Of a DNA stretch of 64,000 nt, positions 1 through 11,524 are shown piece after piece (within the stretch, counting starts at the first letter, position 1; every line of letters starts with the position of its first letter). A program made the position numbers and the translations under genes. The notes beneath the pieces are model-generated. The model saw only the letters and a program-made list of their open reading frames with translations. It ran no database searches and was not told the DNA's origin. Where the stretch lies: contig JAQFWX010000124.1 of the NCBI GenBank assembly GCA_027605045.1, forward strand, positions 1 to 64,000, read 5' to 3'. Source of the stretch: Phallus indusiatus (lineage: Eukaryota > Basidiomycota > Agaricomycetes > Phallales > Phallaceae).

Positions 1-3000
1 TTCCACTCTCACCCTCTCGTGTCTTTTTGTTTACTGTCTCGTTTATATATGCTATATGCCGTATACTTGTACTTTCAGGAAATTGAATAATAATTGGTCA
101 AAGTATCTACATATGTAGGAGCTTTTCGGCTTCCGGCTTCCGTTGAGTAAAGAAACGTTGTCGGAGAGTTTCGGGGGAAAACGCAGCGCATTGCATGATT
201 TTCTTAGGTAGTAGAAGTTGTTTTTTATAGATTGTAAATTAAAGTTGGGTAATTTTGTCTGATAATTAATTTATTTGGGAGCGGGGGTTTTGCTATATGT
301 ACATACACGCAATGTGAGTGCTAGTGATGTTTACATGTTGGCAGTGTCAGTTTAAGTAAGGTGAATGATCAATCGATGGATTACGGGCTGTTCAAGGTGG
401 TCATGCTTTTTTGCCTTGTTTGTTGTCTGTTTGTATTGTGTCGATAGAAAAAAAGAATGCATCCGGTCGTGATATATGTGTTGTATTGAAAGGGACTTCC
501 CGCATATGGTTCCATTTGGCGATGGGGCCGGACGCCGTGCGGTGACCGTTGTAAATTAGAGTTATTGCCTTCCGTCGGTTCATGTTCCGCCACGCCATGC
601 GTTTGATGCTGCAGTATTGAATAAGCTAAATGGAGATGAAGTGTTACGTACTGAGTGCATGTGTATGTATGTATGGATGAAAATTTGAAAAAGAATTAGA
701 CATGTGATAGAGTTTTTTTTGCCAAACATTCAGATTTAAGAATCTGGAGATGAATTCCATTCCAGCAAGAATGCCAAAAAAATCCAATGTGTCGTATGTA
801 TTGATTGCTAAATTACTAGCCGCTATTAAATAATGATAGGGTTGTTGAAATAATACAAAACCCTCCCCCGCGCGCGCCGAACAGTGCTTCCGACTTCGCG
901 ATGAAATTCTCATTGAATATGCCTTGTTTCGCCAATCTGTGGCTTTTGCACCTATATGTGGCAAATTTGATAGAATCAAAGATGGAATAAAGGAAGGGAT
1001 GTTTTTTTTTTTGAGGGCCTCCAGCCTGATGATGGCACTCAGTAAGAACATCTCCGACGACACCCGAAAAGATAGAGATTATTGTAACATATTTCGTTTG
1101 TTCTCTCTGTAGTACATGTGGCGTCTCTGGACCCGTGGCCCAGCCTCCCCAGGCTGGCTAGCCAATAATATTTTAATCATTCCCGGGGAGGTATCGCGGT
1201 TTTACGAGAAAGGCTTATTGAATCGACTTCACCGGTTGATTTTTTTTGGGTATGTGGTGCGTGTCCATGAGCAAAACATAAGCTAAAAACGATGAGCATC
1301 TGCCATCCCACCGATATAGCTGTATTGACGCCAATACCGTATGAGGTACACTTTCCGCTATCCGAACCAGGCACATAAATGCATCACTGCTCAGAACCAA
1401 TTGGGAAAGAGCCTAAAACCAAAATAAATACATATCTCCAAAGCTTTTTTTGCTTCATAATACATTCTGCCTCGGCTCTCCCCGGTTTCACTATGCAAAG
1501 CAGTTTTGCAATTTGCAGTGGTCTCTCACACATGCAACGTGTCGAACGCTCTGAGCCTCAAACAATCATGGGTGACCGACCCGGACGGTGAACCTAGATG
1601 AGCCCGGCCCCCTTGGGACCAGAATCATAATTATATATGTGACGCTATATCACGACTTTAGATAAAGTGTGAGCTTAACCTCCCATAGATCATGATGTCG
1701 AGGAATTCAGAATAGGCAAAGCCGTTCTACAAACTTGAATCTGCGTGCCATCAGAGTCCCAACACTTCAAGCACTGGTAACTTGTATGGCGGTGGTAGGG
1801 TCCATCATGCATCATCTGCACATGTGCAGCGTGCTGTCCAAGTACAGGTTCATTGTTGAACCCTCTCCTTCTCCTTTCTCTTCTTCCCCTTCAGGTTCCC
1901 CTTCCTCTTTTATCATCCCCCTGTCTTCCTTATTCCTCCCCACAAAAAATCAACTATGCCAGTGCCCATTGTGTTGCAATAAATGCATACATATTGCCTG
2001 GATGGATATATGCGTCACTTACCTGGAGATTACTGCCATATTCCGGGGAGAAGTAGTATATTGTATCTCACGTCAGGTTCTTCCATAACAGGAAAATACG
2101 GCCATACAGGCCGGGAGGAGAAAGAAGTTGCACTGATGTTCGGTGAGAGCTGACCGTATGGCAATCGGATTTCCCATTTCAAATGTCTATCGTTTACGAT
2201 ACATATCTACCCAGTAAAACACCGATGACCTTTCATATGTCACCTCGGGTGTAGAGACATGGTTTTTGTAAAATGAGTTTTGAGACCCGAACCAGGATAC
2301 GTCGAAACATCAAGACAGTCAGCTGAGAATCCTTTGGGGCAACCCTGCCGATCGTTAATCCCGGAAACTGCATTTTTCGGACTGCTTTTACAACCTGTAC
2401 GCAGGGCCGTGCGTATATAAACAAATAGGTAGCGAACCTAGAAAAAGCGCCATTCATTCCACAATACAGTCTCTTTTAATATTCCCCTTTTTTGATTTTC
2501 CTTTCTTTAACAGTCTCCCTTTCTTTCGACAGCTCTCCGTTTTTTTTTCAAACAAGTCTAAATTTTTCTTTTCCTTCTCCGTATTTTCAATATGCGTGCA
2601 ATTTCCTTCTTCAGCGTTTTTTCTTTGCTTTCCTCGGTCCATCCTTTGAAATCTTTTCCTTCAACGAACTCAGACGCGCTATCAGTGGCTAACAAACTAT
2701 TCAGTGCGCCCCAACATCTGCCCCACATTACATTTGTATAACTTATGATGATTTTAGATATTTATGAAGCTGATGAAAAGCTTATGCTACAATTCTTGGA
2801 ACCAGCGTCTTTAGAGATCAGTTCCGACGCTTTACTTCAGTATGTGTCGGGTTTTGAGGAAAAGATATCGTTATTTTCCTTGTTTCTGTCTATAGGGAGG
2901 CTAAGGATTTAGAATATGAATGGGCGTTGAATGACCAGTTAAGTTTATCTTTGATTATAGGGAATGTCTTCGTCGTTCTTACCAAACATTCGGACTCAGT

Positions 3001-3774
3001 CGAGTGCGTACAGATAGTTTGATTTAACATGTAAAAATCTTAGCAGCAATGAATCAGCTCGAAAATTGTACTTTCAATGTAGAAGCTCTTCAAGTTTCCG
3101 ACTTCGCCAATTCCGAGCGCAGTCGGTCTCTCAATCTGACTCATTCTTGTCTGAACAATGTATAATGCTTTATTTATATAAATTGCATGCTTACAATTGC
3201 TTTGTTCATCTCTATCCTCATTTATAGATTCCGGACCAAACGTCCAACCAGGACTCTTCCGAGTCTCTAGCGACACCCTCCGGCCAGCCGGACCACTCCA
3301 AATCCCCAGGCTCAGAAGTTAGGGACGGCGTCTCGCAACAACCACAACTTACAAGTGAATCACGGCTTATATTTCTTGGTCTTTTGGTCTTTTATTTTGT
3401 TTTGCAACTTCTTGGTGATTATCATCGTGGTTGGTCAATATTGTCGTCCATTGTCGGTGAATGCTGTTGCACTCTACATGTCGAACAAGCTCGACGACGG
3501 AAGGCTTCAAAACAATAATTTCACTTTCTCTCATTTTCTTGTTTGTCTTCAAAGTTGTCCAAGGACTCGAGGACGCTTTGCACTACATGAAGCCTGTACA
3601 GCAGTAAAAGAAGTACAAGTCTCTCATTTATTTATTTATCAGTCTAAATTGTATAGTCATTATAATAGCTTATGTATGGACTCTCAAAACACATACCTGT
3701 TTGAACAATTCGCAATTCTGAATACCCCCATTTACTCGACGTTTGTCTTTGCATGAAGTTAGAATCACGGCAAC
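1..3774. other. Left-end region without a supportable gene
   Basis: No reading frame here continues through plausible splice sites into a recognisable protein. The longest open stretch (644-1063, minus, 139 codons) has no familiar motif and no consistent exon partner. The segment is AT-rich and holds homopolymer T and polypyrimidine tracts (for example around 1000 and 2480-2560). A short perfect hairpin, stem CCAGCCT/AGGCTGG with a CCCC loop, lies at 1140-1157. Its right part must include the promoter of the sirtuin gene at 3.8 kb. A lineage-specific or heavily spliced small gene cannot be excluded without transcripts. Confidence 0.5.
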
Positions 3775-5523
3775 GTGGTCCGAAACGTGACATCACGTCA
3801 CTTTTACTCCGGACACTTTTCAGACTTGCATTTGACTTGCATGCGACTCTCTGTCCCGAATATTCCACTCAATATCATAAATGCGGTAGGAAAAACACAA
3901 CAGATTCCTCTCCAAGCTGCCACAGAACGCATTGTCAACTTTTTAACACCCGGGAATACAACCGTGTTAACTGGTGCTGGTGTCAGCGTTGATTCTGGCA
4001 TTCGTGCTTACCGTGGTAAAGATGGACGGTATATGAATCCGAATTATAAGTGAGACCAAAGACCGGGGTAAATTCTAGAACGAGTACTGATATCTCTCTT
4101 TTCAGACCTATCTTTGTAAGATATAATCTTAGACTTGTTGTGTTGCGAGATATAATGGGCGGTTTGGAATAGTTCCAAGAATTGGTTGAAAACAGTCCAA
4201 GAGGCCATTTGTTCAGGTATTCTGTTCTGCTTTCTGCAGTGGTTTTAATTTTATTCATATGTTTTGATTAAGACAACGATACTGGAGTCGCGCCTATATG
4301 GGATACCAACCGATCCACCGCGCTCAACCAAATCCAACACACTACGCTCTCGCAGCACTAATGTATACCACATTCATCAAGGACATTATCACGCAAAACG
4401 TCGACGGGTTGCATTCCAAAGCAAGCTCGTTGTCCCTCGAAGAAGAATATCCTCAGATATTGCAGCTACACGGCAGTCTTCATGTAAGAATACACAGATG
4501 CACTCATCAAAAAGACAGAATTGAGGATTACCCGCTTTTTTTATGTTAGAAAGTACACTGTAGGAAGTATCACTTTGAATCCAGAGAGCGATATCAACAT
4601 GCTATATCACTAGCAAATCCAAAATGGAAACTTTTAGCTGACGATTTGGAGAATTCACGCATCGAGCTACGTACCAACCCCGACGGTGATGTTCGATTAC
4701 TTTTTTTTTCTTTTTTCAGTGTCATTTTTCCCTCAGTCTGACCCAACTTGCCTTTGTTCTGTTTTCCAGATTGAACTTCCTGGCATACGGTTTGACGATT
4801 TTCAGATTCCACCTTGTGAAACATGTCTGAGGGAAGGTCTCGTTGAAACTACTGTACGTTTGTACATTTGTCTGATGTGCGAGCTTTTTTGAATTATCTG
4901 AGAAGATGAAACCTTCTGTCGTTTTCTTCGGAGAATCATTATCGGACTCCGTACGGGACGATTCGTACGTAAACCCTGTACTTTCAATGAGGCGTTATTA
5001 TACCACCTGACCCGCTTCTCTCTCTTTTTACAGATTCTCTAAGATAGAAAGCTGCGATCAATTGTTAGTCATCGGAACAACTCTAGCAACTTACTCTGCC
5101 TTGCGGTACGGCTTTTCTCTTTCAAAAAAACAAGCCTTCATCTATCAAACTCTATATTTGAGTTTTGATTGAGAATGATGAGAGAGAAAGGAAAAAGAAG
5201 AAACCGACTGACTGACTGCGCTTTTTTTTTTAATTTACCGCAGACTTGTCAAACGTGCTTTGGATCTCAAGAAGCCCGTCCTCCTCTTGAATTACGGTCC
5301 TACACGTGCAGATAATCTCTCCGGAATCGAAAAAATTGAGATGCATAGCGGTCAACTTTTACATGCGGCTGCTGAACTTTTGACGTATGTTATTCAAGAT
5401 TCTCGGTTTTTTTTCTTTCTTTTTTTCTTAAAATCATTTATCCTTTTTAGGGCTGGAATAGCTGACGAAGAAGTTGATCGGATGTTGTCAAGTGGCGTCA
5501 TAACCCCCATTCCACCTGAATAA
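3775..5523 (+). CDS. Sirtuin, SIRT4-like NAD-dependent protein deacylase / ADP-ribosyltransferase
   Basis: This encodes a Sir2-family enzyme that uses NAD+ to remove acyl groups from lysines or transfer ADP-ribose; the sequence resembles the class II (SIRT4-like, often mitochondrial) branch. Visible in order: the NAD-binding motif TGAGVSVDSGIRAYRG in exon 1, the motif TQNVDGLHSKA, the catalytic histidine in LQLHGSLH, a zinc-site region with VHCRKYH and later PPCETC, then KPSVVFFGESL, LVIGTTLATYSALRL and VLLLNYGPTRAD. The reading is spread over about nine short exons split by introns of about 50-100 bp. It ends at the TAA at 5521-5523 after IADEEVDRMLSSGVITPIPPE-type residues. Two in-frame ATGs, 3775 and 3841, are possible starts; the longer one adds 22 residues that could serve as a mitochondrial leader, though this is inferred. 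The first zinc-binding cysteine pair looks reduced to Cys plus His. Function is inferred from homology by eye. Confidence 0.9.
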
Positions 5524-6229
5524 CATTTTCATTTTCATTTTTGCTCACAAAGCCCTATGTCCCATGTTGGCACCACTGGCACTGCTTTCTTCTCAAGTTC
5601 CCCCTTCTCTTTCTATTACGCATTGGCAGTGCTGTTTGTGGACATATGGCACGCTTGGATAGTATGTCCCCTTCTTTCACATATTACTTCATTAATATAT
5701 GCTTATAACGCCAGAAAACAAATAAGCTCGATATCGGCATTCCCGTTCTTCATAGAGTGCTCTCCTAATGCACCGAAGCTGGCTGGACTGCCCCTAGCTC
5801 CTTAAATGTGATACCGCCGGGATTATATAAAAACGCTGTTGGTTTTTATCGGAAGGGGAATACGATGCATGTATACACTTATACTATGAATATTTATTAA
5901 TCACGAGTATTTTGGATGCGAACACATTCAACAGTTCTCGAGAGTTGCTTCAAATTATATTATCCCACACTATGTGCCTTCTTACGAGTCTGTATTGAAG
6001 ACGGATAGTCTCCGGCTCTACAGTATATTGAAAATACAGAATACAGATAAAGCAAAACAACAATAGCATCGCCTGCCAACCGGGGTGGCATGCTCTTTGG
6101 AAAATTTCAGAATAATGCCATAGTCCGAAATCCACAGTCAGTTCCAAAACATCATTCATTTGCATTATAAATTATTCTATGGGTGCGTGTATCTCCCGGC
6201 GTCGGGAGTCAAATGATAAATCAATTTCG
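5524..6229. other. Convergent 3' intergenic region
   Basis: This lies between the 3' ends of the sirtuin (plus) and the first transporter (minus). No coding exon is supportable; short open stretches around 5557-5805 and 5950-6165 show no motif. It probably holds the two opposed 3' UTRs and their polyadenylation signals; AT-rich stretches such as the one around 5880-5900 fit that. Confidence 0.5.
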
Positions 6230-8986
6230 TCACTGAATTTCTGTTATCGTCGACGTCGCCGTTGCAGTCGTCGATTTCGAATCTTTTTTCGTTCGTTCGT
6301 TGTCGTTGTCATCGGTGTCGTTGTTAGCTGTGGTAGTACCACGGCGGCGTTCGGCTTCTAATAATAACAACTGTGCGATTTTCGATTTAGATCGTATCCA
6401 AGGTCCGTAGCGGTATAAAATGAAGGGGACGACGGCTAGTAATGCTGCGATACATCCAAAGAGAGTTGATGCCCAATGGAATGTTAGTCGATTGTACATC
6501 TATATTATTGCAAGTCAACCCTCACGTCGAGGTGGAAGAGCGGAGGGGAAAATACCTGGGTGGTGAATAACGGAAAGATAGTTGCCATTGTATTTCCTGA
6601 AGCAAAAGAGGTTAATAATTTCTAAATATGTCAATAACAATAATAATACAGTTCAACACTTACGGAACAAACTCTGTCCAGCTAACGCAGACGACGCATA
6701 AATATTATAACAATCCGCCAAATACGTAAACGACGCGAGATAAATCGTAAACACAGCTGTCATGAACACGAATAATCCGCACATGGGTGCGATCCATGCG
6801 TGAACTGAGGGGATAGCGGTCCAGGCGTAGATGAAACAGCCTAACGGGAGGATAATGGCTGCTACCATTGGTGCGTATAGTCTTGCTTCTGGGCCTTTTC
6901 GAGCTACGTTCCGACTAAAAAAAGAAAGGGTGAAAAATTATAGGGGGAAGAGTTGTGAACGTGATTTAGATATGTGCGTACGTGTAGAGTTTGTCTTGAT
7001 ATAGGTTACCGATGAATCCGACGACGCAGCCAAGGCTTTAAAATTTTTTGAGAAAAAGCGCGATAATGAGAATTGATGGTTGACTTACAATAGAGGTAAA
7101 AATGCAAGCCCGATTTCTGCGCTGTCGAAATGATATAGCGTTGAGAAAACTAAACCAATAGACCTGGAGGCATCAATTAGATTCGGTATAACCCCGACAG
7201 ATGATAAAAATTCTCACTCTAATTGGCTATAGACGATACCCCATCTAAAAAAGAGAACGAGTGATAAATGTGGTGTACAACTGAAATTTCGTCTTTTGTC
7301 TTACCCTACACCGACCCATAACTAAAAACGTAATGCGTGAGTTAAAATCAAATGTACTAAAGACGACAGTGCGTGAACTTACACTAATGCTAAGGACGAT
7401 CGGTTCACTTGCAAGCATATCTGAAAAAGCAATCTTAAATTTTGATATACATACGCAATGTTGGCAAGACTCACATATAGGTCGAGTACACGAGATGCTG
7501 ATAAGATTCCATAAACTTGAACTCTCATCTTCAACACGAGCTCTGTATCTAGGATTTCCGGTTTCTCGACGCAGTTTCTTTGCTTCTTTGGTTAAAATGA
7601 CGCCAGCTAACGAGGAGAAAAGATTTGAACATTCAATATGGGGTTATTAAACGGAAATAAACAATACCTCTTGTTTCTTGAAAGAATATGAATAGGAATA
7701 CTGCGTAGATACCTCCCACACTAGACGCACACACAACAAGTGAAGGTTTTAGCCTGTTTAAACCAGATAACAAAGGTGCATATATTCGTTTCTCACATTA
7801 GATGTAGCCACTGAATCCATCTCCATTGCAGATGAGGATTTTGCTCAATCAAACCCGCAAAAGTCGGCGCCAAACCGGTACATCCAGCTGCGGTCAGCGC
7901 ATATATCGACATGGGCACGCCTCGCCTATTGTCCCGAGAGCAAAATCAAAATCATTGGAATTGAATGATAGGGAAGAAAAACCCTTACTCGTAAGGCGCC
8001 CAGATATCAGCCACAACTCCAGCAGCCTAATCACCCTTTTAGTTTTTGAGGACGGAAAAATTCTAAAAATAGATGTGCGTACGACAGTCGCGCCAGTTGA
8101 GCCGGCTGCACCGGCGAGAACACGGGCAGCTATGACGGTTGGCATGTTTTTGGCTCTGGAATAAGATTGAGATAATAAATATTTTGAGATCTTTTTTCAA
8201 GTGATTAAACCATTGACATACTCGGCGACCATGATATGCATTGCTGCGAATACAATCATCGATATGATAAAGAGCGGCCTTCGTCCTAGTTCTTCACTTA
8301 GTGGGGCGGTAAAAAGAGGTGTGACACCAAAGCCAAGGCAATATAGACTGTTTTGAAATAATTTTGTTGATTGGAGGTTGAGCGTTGATGATCGCACCAA
8401 ATGAAATCAAAGCTTACCCTAAACCAGCTGCTCCTTGTTCTGTCGTTCCTCGAAGATCTCGTAGCATTGATGGTAAACCAGATGAAAAGCTGGATCCTAC
8501 GGATGCTGAACACGAATGCATTAATTAAACTCAAGGGCAAGGGTGTACGAAGATAAATGCTATTTACCACTGAAAATGGTGAATGTACAAGCTATCCATG
8601 TTGTGATCCACTTTTGTAAACGCGGTTTGTTCATCGGATTTCGTGGGTCTCCATCGCTGAACTCTACCTGTTAAACATATTATTATAACGATGCGAGTAC
8701 ATAGTAAAGTCTTGTTCTTGTTCTTCAGCATACGTACATATATGGGCCCAGCTTCCTTCTCAGAGTCTTCTTGAGTCCACGACTCTCGACTTCTTTGGGG
8801 AGATCCAGACTTCTCAATATCAGCTATGACTTCTCCTTCTTGAACACCCGCCGTCGTATCAGCATGAGCGTGAGCCTGTGAGAGGTGAAGGTGAACACGG
8901 GGATCTACAATCTCATGTGGCTGAGAAGTGAGAATATATCCGTCGACGGTTCTTGGGCTCGAACTCGAAGCTGACTCGAGAACCAT
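6230..8986 (-). CDS. MFS transporter, DHA1 (TPO/drug:H+ antiporter) type, copy 1
   Basis: This is a 12-TM major facilitator of the fungal DHA1 type, predicted to export polyamines, drugs or other toxic organic ions at the plasma membrane; the substrate is not readable from sequence. The start is ATG at 8986-8984 (MVLESASSSSP). A cytosolic N-terminus containing HLHLSQAHAHAD leads into VEFSDGDPRNPMNKPRLQKW, the usual entry to TM1. Further motifs are GRRPLFIISMIVF (motif A), RVLAGAAGSTGATV (motif C region), ADIWAPYE, PTFAGLIEQNPHLQWRWIQW, FFQETRG, then RNVARKGPEARLY, TYLADCYNIYASSALAGQS and WASTLFGCIAALLAVVPF. It ends EIQ-stop at 6230. I count about 17 exons, several tiny; one encodes only LWVGVG and the next only WGIVYSQL. 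The exon order and motifs match the neighbouring paralogue at 11.5-15 kb, so the two arose by tandem duplication. Confidence 0.9.
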
Positions 8987-11524
8987 GGTGCTAAGGCCTG
9001 AAACTCTGGAAACTGAGAAAGAGAGAGAGAAAGAGAGAAGAGTTGAGAAGGGCTTGAAAAGAAGTTTAAACCGTGGACATGACTCCGCGTTGATTGCACT
9101 GATCTTTTTTAGGTGTAAGGATAGCCTGAGGATGACAAGCGAGGGGGGCAAACCACACGGCCACTACGCGGCATAACTACGGCACAAGAACATTTATGAT
9201 GATTTGATGACAAATCCTTTCCGCTGGCGGGGAAAAACTTTTCTCTTTCTGGGCTGAACCGGTCTTTTCTTTGTCTTTTACTAGTCTCTTTTTCGATAAG
9301 GACAGACATATGACAACAGATATAGCTTGGTCAATTCAGGGTTTATCTCATGCGAAATTAAAAAGACGTACATATCTTTCAAAATGTGTCTATCGTGAGT
9401 CGGGTGCAGTGAAGTTTTCGTAATCGTCCTAGTCGAGTCAAGAGTCATACTGAGGTGCATGGTTTTTCCTTCAATGAACTCCAGGAACATACCTAGCTAT
9501 TTTAATATTTCAATTCAAAGAAGAAATATTCACGACTCCCCAAGACTGTCCGATGGACACAATCGGACATTGGATGAGTAACTCGGATGTAAATATTTTC
9601 CGACATTCGGAGTCCGCACGCACCTCAGAGGCTCAGAATTGTCTTGTGCGGTCAGGCAAGGCAAAGGGCCCGCAAGGCATCTCGGATTCGAGGTTCAAAT
9701 TTGTAAAAGAATATGCAGTCTGAAGATTTTCCTACTATATCACGACCCCCACATGCACGGAGTACACGCGGGTGTCGCGTTACGCACCGGAATTTGGACC
9801 ATATCATGATGATCACTGGCAACGCACCGAAAGCAAACGATTCACAGAACACAGGACACAGCGGTACCCAAACGTACAATCCAATTTTGGTACAATTTTC
9901 CTCGGGTCCATTTTTCATCTTATCTCTCAGAACTATCATTTCTCATCAACCGCTATCAGGCACATCCGCTAGAAGCGCTTCAAAAATGACGTACCGTGGT
10001 ACTGCACCAATCAAGCTACGTATGAACATAGATTCGTTCAAAATGGTTTTTTGTTTTCCCAGTGAACCATCATTGAACTGATCATGTGTTTTGACTTGAC
10101 TAATTATGTACAGACAGACATATGTGCTAGAATATCGCAATTCAATGTTTCTTCGATCATCGTGAGAGATGGTTACCATGTTACATTGGCAATTATCCAC
10201 CCTTTCCTTGTTTATTCGACCTGCCAAATCGATATGTATTATTTATTCATCAGCCCCCGCTATCGGCTTGAAAGTCTGCCGTGAACCAACTTGAAATTAG
10301 GGGAAATGTACACCCCGAGGCTAGCTTTTGAAATTCCAGTATACGTACTGGCGTACTTTTTTTTCTAATAGTAATTATTACTCGCATCTGTGTCATATTC
10401 CAATTCATCGCATTGGTCAAGTCTACTAAACATCATACTAGCAAGCTAGATTGATAAGCACTGATTCAAGTTAAGGGAGGCGACCAACAAGTTATTATTT
10501 CTTTTACTCTAACTAGTATTACAAGAAACAGCTGAAAAAACTGTCAACAAAAAAAGAAACGAAATTTTGAAGTCGAAAAAAAAATGCTAATATCTACTTT
10601 GAAATGATTGAATTTGGTATTGGGTTGTATGTGCCCTTCAAAAAGAAACGATCAACGCATATGTTACGATTCGAAAAAAAAGGTAGGTCCACCGGTCCCT
10701 TTGAAAAACGAAAAATTGATTTGTTCGATGTTGAATCTTGATGAGAATGAGGAGAGGAAAAAGAAGAGTGGAGAAAAAAATAAAGGAAATGATAAAAAAA
10801 ATGTTACAGTTGAATGAACGTGTACATCGAAAAAAAAGACGTGCTCAAAAAATGGAAATGGAAATGGGAAGGAGAATAAGAGAATAATCAATAAGAAATT
10901 CATTAGCACAGTAAAGTATGGATATGGATATGGGATATGGACGTGGATATTGATTGTTCATTCGCCCAGAGAGAGAGAGAAGAAAGAAAAAAAAGGGCTA
11001 CTCTCCTCCGTATGCGGAAATTTTCTTGTTTGTAATATAAGGTTATTCGTATTTTGAAATTGCTTCTGGTTCGGTTCGTAATAGTATGTCCAAATTGCTC
11101 GCTTGCCCGCCCGTGAAGGGCGAGTTTGGGGTGCGGCCGATAGTCTTCATCATCTTCATCTTCGTCTCCTCGTTCTCGTCCTCGTTCTTGACTCCCCTAA
11201 TAATAAAACGTACGTGTAATATAAAAATAGAGCTCGGAAGAAAAAAATTGGAAAATGAAAACTTGTGCGAGAAAAAAGAGAATAGGAATTAAACTGATAT
11301 AAGAATAGGAAATGGAGTTATTGTCGGAGAAGGGAAGAAAAAAATAGGTAACGTTCGTTGAATATAGTTTATGATGGATAGCGTGCATTGAGTGTTGGTG
11401 GTATGTATAGTGTGGGGAGGGGGCTGAATTGGAATGGGGAATGGACCTGTGCCAGTGGACGGACAGATATGGGGGAAAAATTAAAATCGGGAGTTGTTCA
11501 TTGAAAGCATGTACACTTCTTTCT
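8987..11524. other. Spacer between the tandem transporters
   Basis: This holds the promoter of copy 1 on its left side and the 3' flank of copy 2 on its right. A purine-rich (GA)n tract lies at about 9000-9045, T/A homopolymers at 10340-10880 and a short GGATAT-type repeat at about 10918-10950. Open stretches such as 9652-9939 and 9946-10227 show no recognisable domain. At about 11075-11205 a minus-strand open segment rich in Asp/Glu could be an alternative last exon of copy 2 (see findings). Otherwise nothing coding is supported. Confidence 0.5.

Noticed and set aside
644..1063. 139-codon minus-strand open frame near the left end
   Set aside because: No domain, biased composition or splice partner was seen, and frames of this size are expected by chance in several kb of AT-rich DNA.
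1140..1157. Perfect 7-bp stem hairpin (CCAGCCT/AGGCTGG)
   Set aside because: Short stem, no T tract or gene context that would make it a terminator or RNA element in a eukaryote.
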